From an uncultured Porphyromonadaceae bacterium (GTDB lineage Bacteria > Bacteroidota > Bacteroidia > Bacteroidales > Muribaculaceae): a stretch of DNA of 34,432 bases. A program made the translations under genes and the position numbers. This document shows, piece by piece, positions 32,928-34,432 of this stretch. Location of the stretch: NCBI GenBank assembly GCA_900541555.1, contig UQKE01000019.1, positions 1 through 34,432 of the forward strand, written 5' to 3'. Every line of letters starts with the position of its first letter. Position 1 is the first letter of the stretch. Under the pieces are notes generated by a model. It saw nothing but the letters and a program-made list of their open reading frames with translations, was not told the DNA's origin and made no database searches.

Positions 32928-34432
32928 CTATTTCAGATTGTCAATGTAGTTGCGCAATTGTTCTTTTTGCGGTCCCTCAGGCGTAATTTCGTATGCTTTT
33001 TCGAAGTACACTTTTGCTGTCGGAGTGTCTTGCATTTGAACGCGATAGTAAGAGCCGACATACGTGTAGATTTCGTTGAGGACAGATTGTTTTTGTTCCG
33101 GAGCAATGTCGGTATCGCTATTCACGATTCCTTCCGTCAACAGATAAGCATCGACTGCGTCTTTCGAGAATACTTCCACTCCGTAGTAGAGACGGATGAT
33201 GCGCGCTTTGCGCAAAGAGAGGCGATAGTCTTTCGTTGCTTTCGAAAGCACGAGGTCAATTGTTTCTACACCTTTTTTATAAGCATCGGTTTTCGCGATT
33301 GAATCCTGAGCGGTTGCAATTACGTTTTGATAGCGTCCTGTGAGAATGTACAAGTCGTTCAATTCGTAGTCTTTTTCATATTCTCCGCTGTCGATGAATT
33401 TTTGGAATGCTTCGGCCGATTTTTGATACAATGCAGGGTTTTTGTCGACCGACGCTGCAATTGAATAAGCGTTGCTGAGGTCTTTGAGAATTTCTTTTTT
33501 CTCGGGGCTCACTTTCAATGCATTTTCGTAAGCAACGGCAGCATCGTCGGCTTTTTCAAGTTCGAGAAGCACGTTGCCATAAGTGGTATAGTCGTTGGCA
33601 GTGAATGTGTTGATGTCGGTTTCTTGCATGGTGAAGAAATCTTTTGCCAAAGTTTCAGCTTCCGGATAGTTTTCGAGTGCTGCGGCGTTGAGGAAAAGCA
33701 TGCGTTTCATCAAGAACGGTGAGTGGTTTTCGGCAGCCAATTGGCGTGCGAGGTCCATGGATTCTTGATAGCGTTCGCCGAAATAGAGCAATACGACGTA
33801 GCGCACTTCGTCCGACGGGAAGTGATTAGGATTGTCGATCACTTTTTGATATTGTTCGGCCGCCATTGTCCATTGGTTGTTTTCGTAGTATTTTTCGGCA
33901 AGTTCGCGTTGTGCAAGAAGCGAATTGGGCTGACGGTCGGCAATTTCTTTCAAGCGGGAGATTGCCATGTCGGGAGCGATGTGGAAATAGGTGTTGGCAT
34001 ATTTCACATACGCAACCGGACGGTTGTTGTCGAACAAGATGGCCATGTCGTAACGTCCGGCAGATTTTCCATAGTCTTTTTGGTCGGCATACATGTCGCC
34101 TTCAAAGATATAGATGGATGCTTCTTTTTCGTTTTTCTTCCGTGCGTCTTTCAAATAGTCGTTGAGTTCCTTTTTGTAAAGGACGGAATCGATGTCGTAG
34201 TATACGCGGGCAATGTCGACTTTTACTTTCGCGTCTTTTTTGTCGATTTTTTTGCCAACAAGAGCGACACCCTTACCCATGGTAAAAGCAGCCAGCACAG
34301 TGCCGATGCCGAGGCCGGATATATGGCCGAGGAAGAAGAAAGTCATGCAGGCTGTGATGATCAGGCAGGTCACGTCGTAGCTGATTTTTATTTTAGAATA
34401 GGGTTTGCCTGTGATATCTTCCATTTCCCGTG
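32928..34432 (-). CDS. YczE-like membrane segment joined to TPR protein (5' end outside window)
   Basis: The frame is open to the right edge; a Met at 34424 is the first in-window start but two more in-frame codons precede it, so the gene is treated as partial. The first about 55 residues (GKPYSKIKISYDVTCLIITA, FFFLGHISGLGIGTVLAAF) match my memory of the C-terminal end of YczE/YyaS-type membrane proteins, whose last helix has the G-x-GIGT pattern. From about residue 65 the chain is TPR-rich to the end: GDMYADQKDYGKSAGRYDMA, LAQRELAEKYYENNQWTMAA, TYGNVLLELEKADDAAVAYE and others, at least six to eight helical-pair repeats. TPR proteins scaffold protein complexes. Either this is a genuine membrane-TPR fusion or a deletion or assembly join of two genes. 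The stop is followed by a clear terminator. Confidence 0.75.
   Translation of the reverse strand, partial: REMEDITGKPYSKIKISYDVTCLIITACMTFFFLGHISGLGIGTVLAAFTMGKGVALVGKKIDKKDAKVKVDIARVYYDIDSVLYKKELNDYLKDARKKNEKEASIYIFEGDMYADQKDYGKSAGRYDMAILFDNNRPVAYVKYANTYFHIAPDMAISRLKEIADRQPNSLLAQRELAEKYYENNQWTMAAEQYQKVIDNPNHFPSDEVRYVVLLYFGERYQESMDLARQLAAENHSPFLMKRMLFLNAAALENYPEAETLAKDFFTMQETDINTFTANDYTTYGNVLLELEKADDAAVAYENALKVSPEKKEILKDLSNAYSIAASVDKNPALYQKSAEAFQKFIDSGEYEKDYELNDLYILTGRYQNVIATAQDSIAKTDAYKKGVETIDLVLSKATKDYRLSLRKARIIRLYYGVEVFSKDAVDAYLLTEGIVNSDTDIAPEQKQSVLNEIYTYVGSYYRVQMQDTPTAKVYFEKAYEITPEGPQKEQLRNYIDNLK

Overview
The window reads as a chromosomal segment of a Bacteroidota bacterium, most likely a gut-type Bacteroidales. 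The support is: promoters of the TTTG-N19/20-TAnnTTTG type in front of several genes, no Shine-Dalgarno sequences at gene starts, envelope families typical of that phylum (DUF3078 barrel, very large AsmA protein, chitobiase-type GH20), and moderate GC content. There is no phage, integrase, transposase or CRISPR array. Genus cannot be fixed from the sequence alone.

Left arm (153-6237, all minus strand): six tightly packed genes, read from 6237 down to 153. Five encode exported proteins built from two unrecognised domain families: B (a 159-aa lipoprotein), A, B, A-A (two A domains in one chain) and A (lipoprotein). The sixth is an 867-aa membrane-anchored UvrD/HelD-like helicase starting 6 nt after the last A gene. 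This A/B cluster is the best candidate for an undescribed system. An NhaD-type Na+/H+ antiporter gene (6539-7951) is divergent from it. Between nhaD and the next gene lie about 570 bp without a gene, filled with hairpins and dispersed-repeat fragments. One 61-nt repeat there has an inverted copy at the extreme left of the window.

Middle (8523-14593): a D-2-hydroxyacid dehydrogenase and a small outer-membrane barrel on the minus strand, then purB (adenylosuccinate lyase), an RluB-type pseudouridine synthase with a roughly 240-residue Gly/Asn/Gln/Tyr/Arg-rich tail, and asnS on the plus strand, closed by a strong terminator.

Plus-strand run 14847-23305: AI-2E-type permease, zinc-ribbon DUF805 protein, dGTPase-like HD hydrolase, TPM-domain protein with zinc ribbons, MltG, then a clear promoter and a four-gene envelope cluster (DUF2007, DUF3078 barrel, two exported unknowns), with a possible 36-aa membrane peptide after it.

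Right arm (23523-34432): reading leftward, low-molecular-weight tyrosine phosphatase and GH20 hexosaminidase, then (after a hairpin) AsmA-like protein, HAD phosphatase and aroB, the AsmA and HAD genes overlapping by 8 nt. A MmcQ/YjbR gene is divergent from the phosphatase. A tRNA-Gln(CTG) gene with its own promoter and terminator follows. The window ends inside a gene that joins the C-terminal part of a YczE-like membrane protein to a TPR protein.
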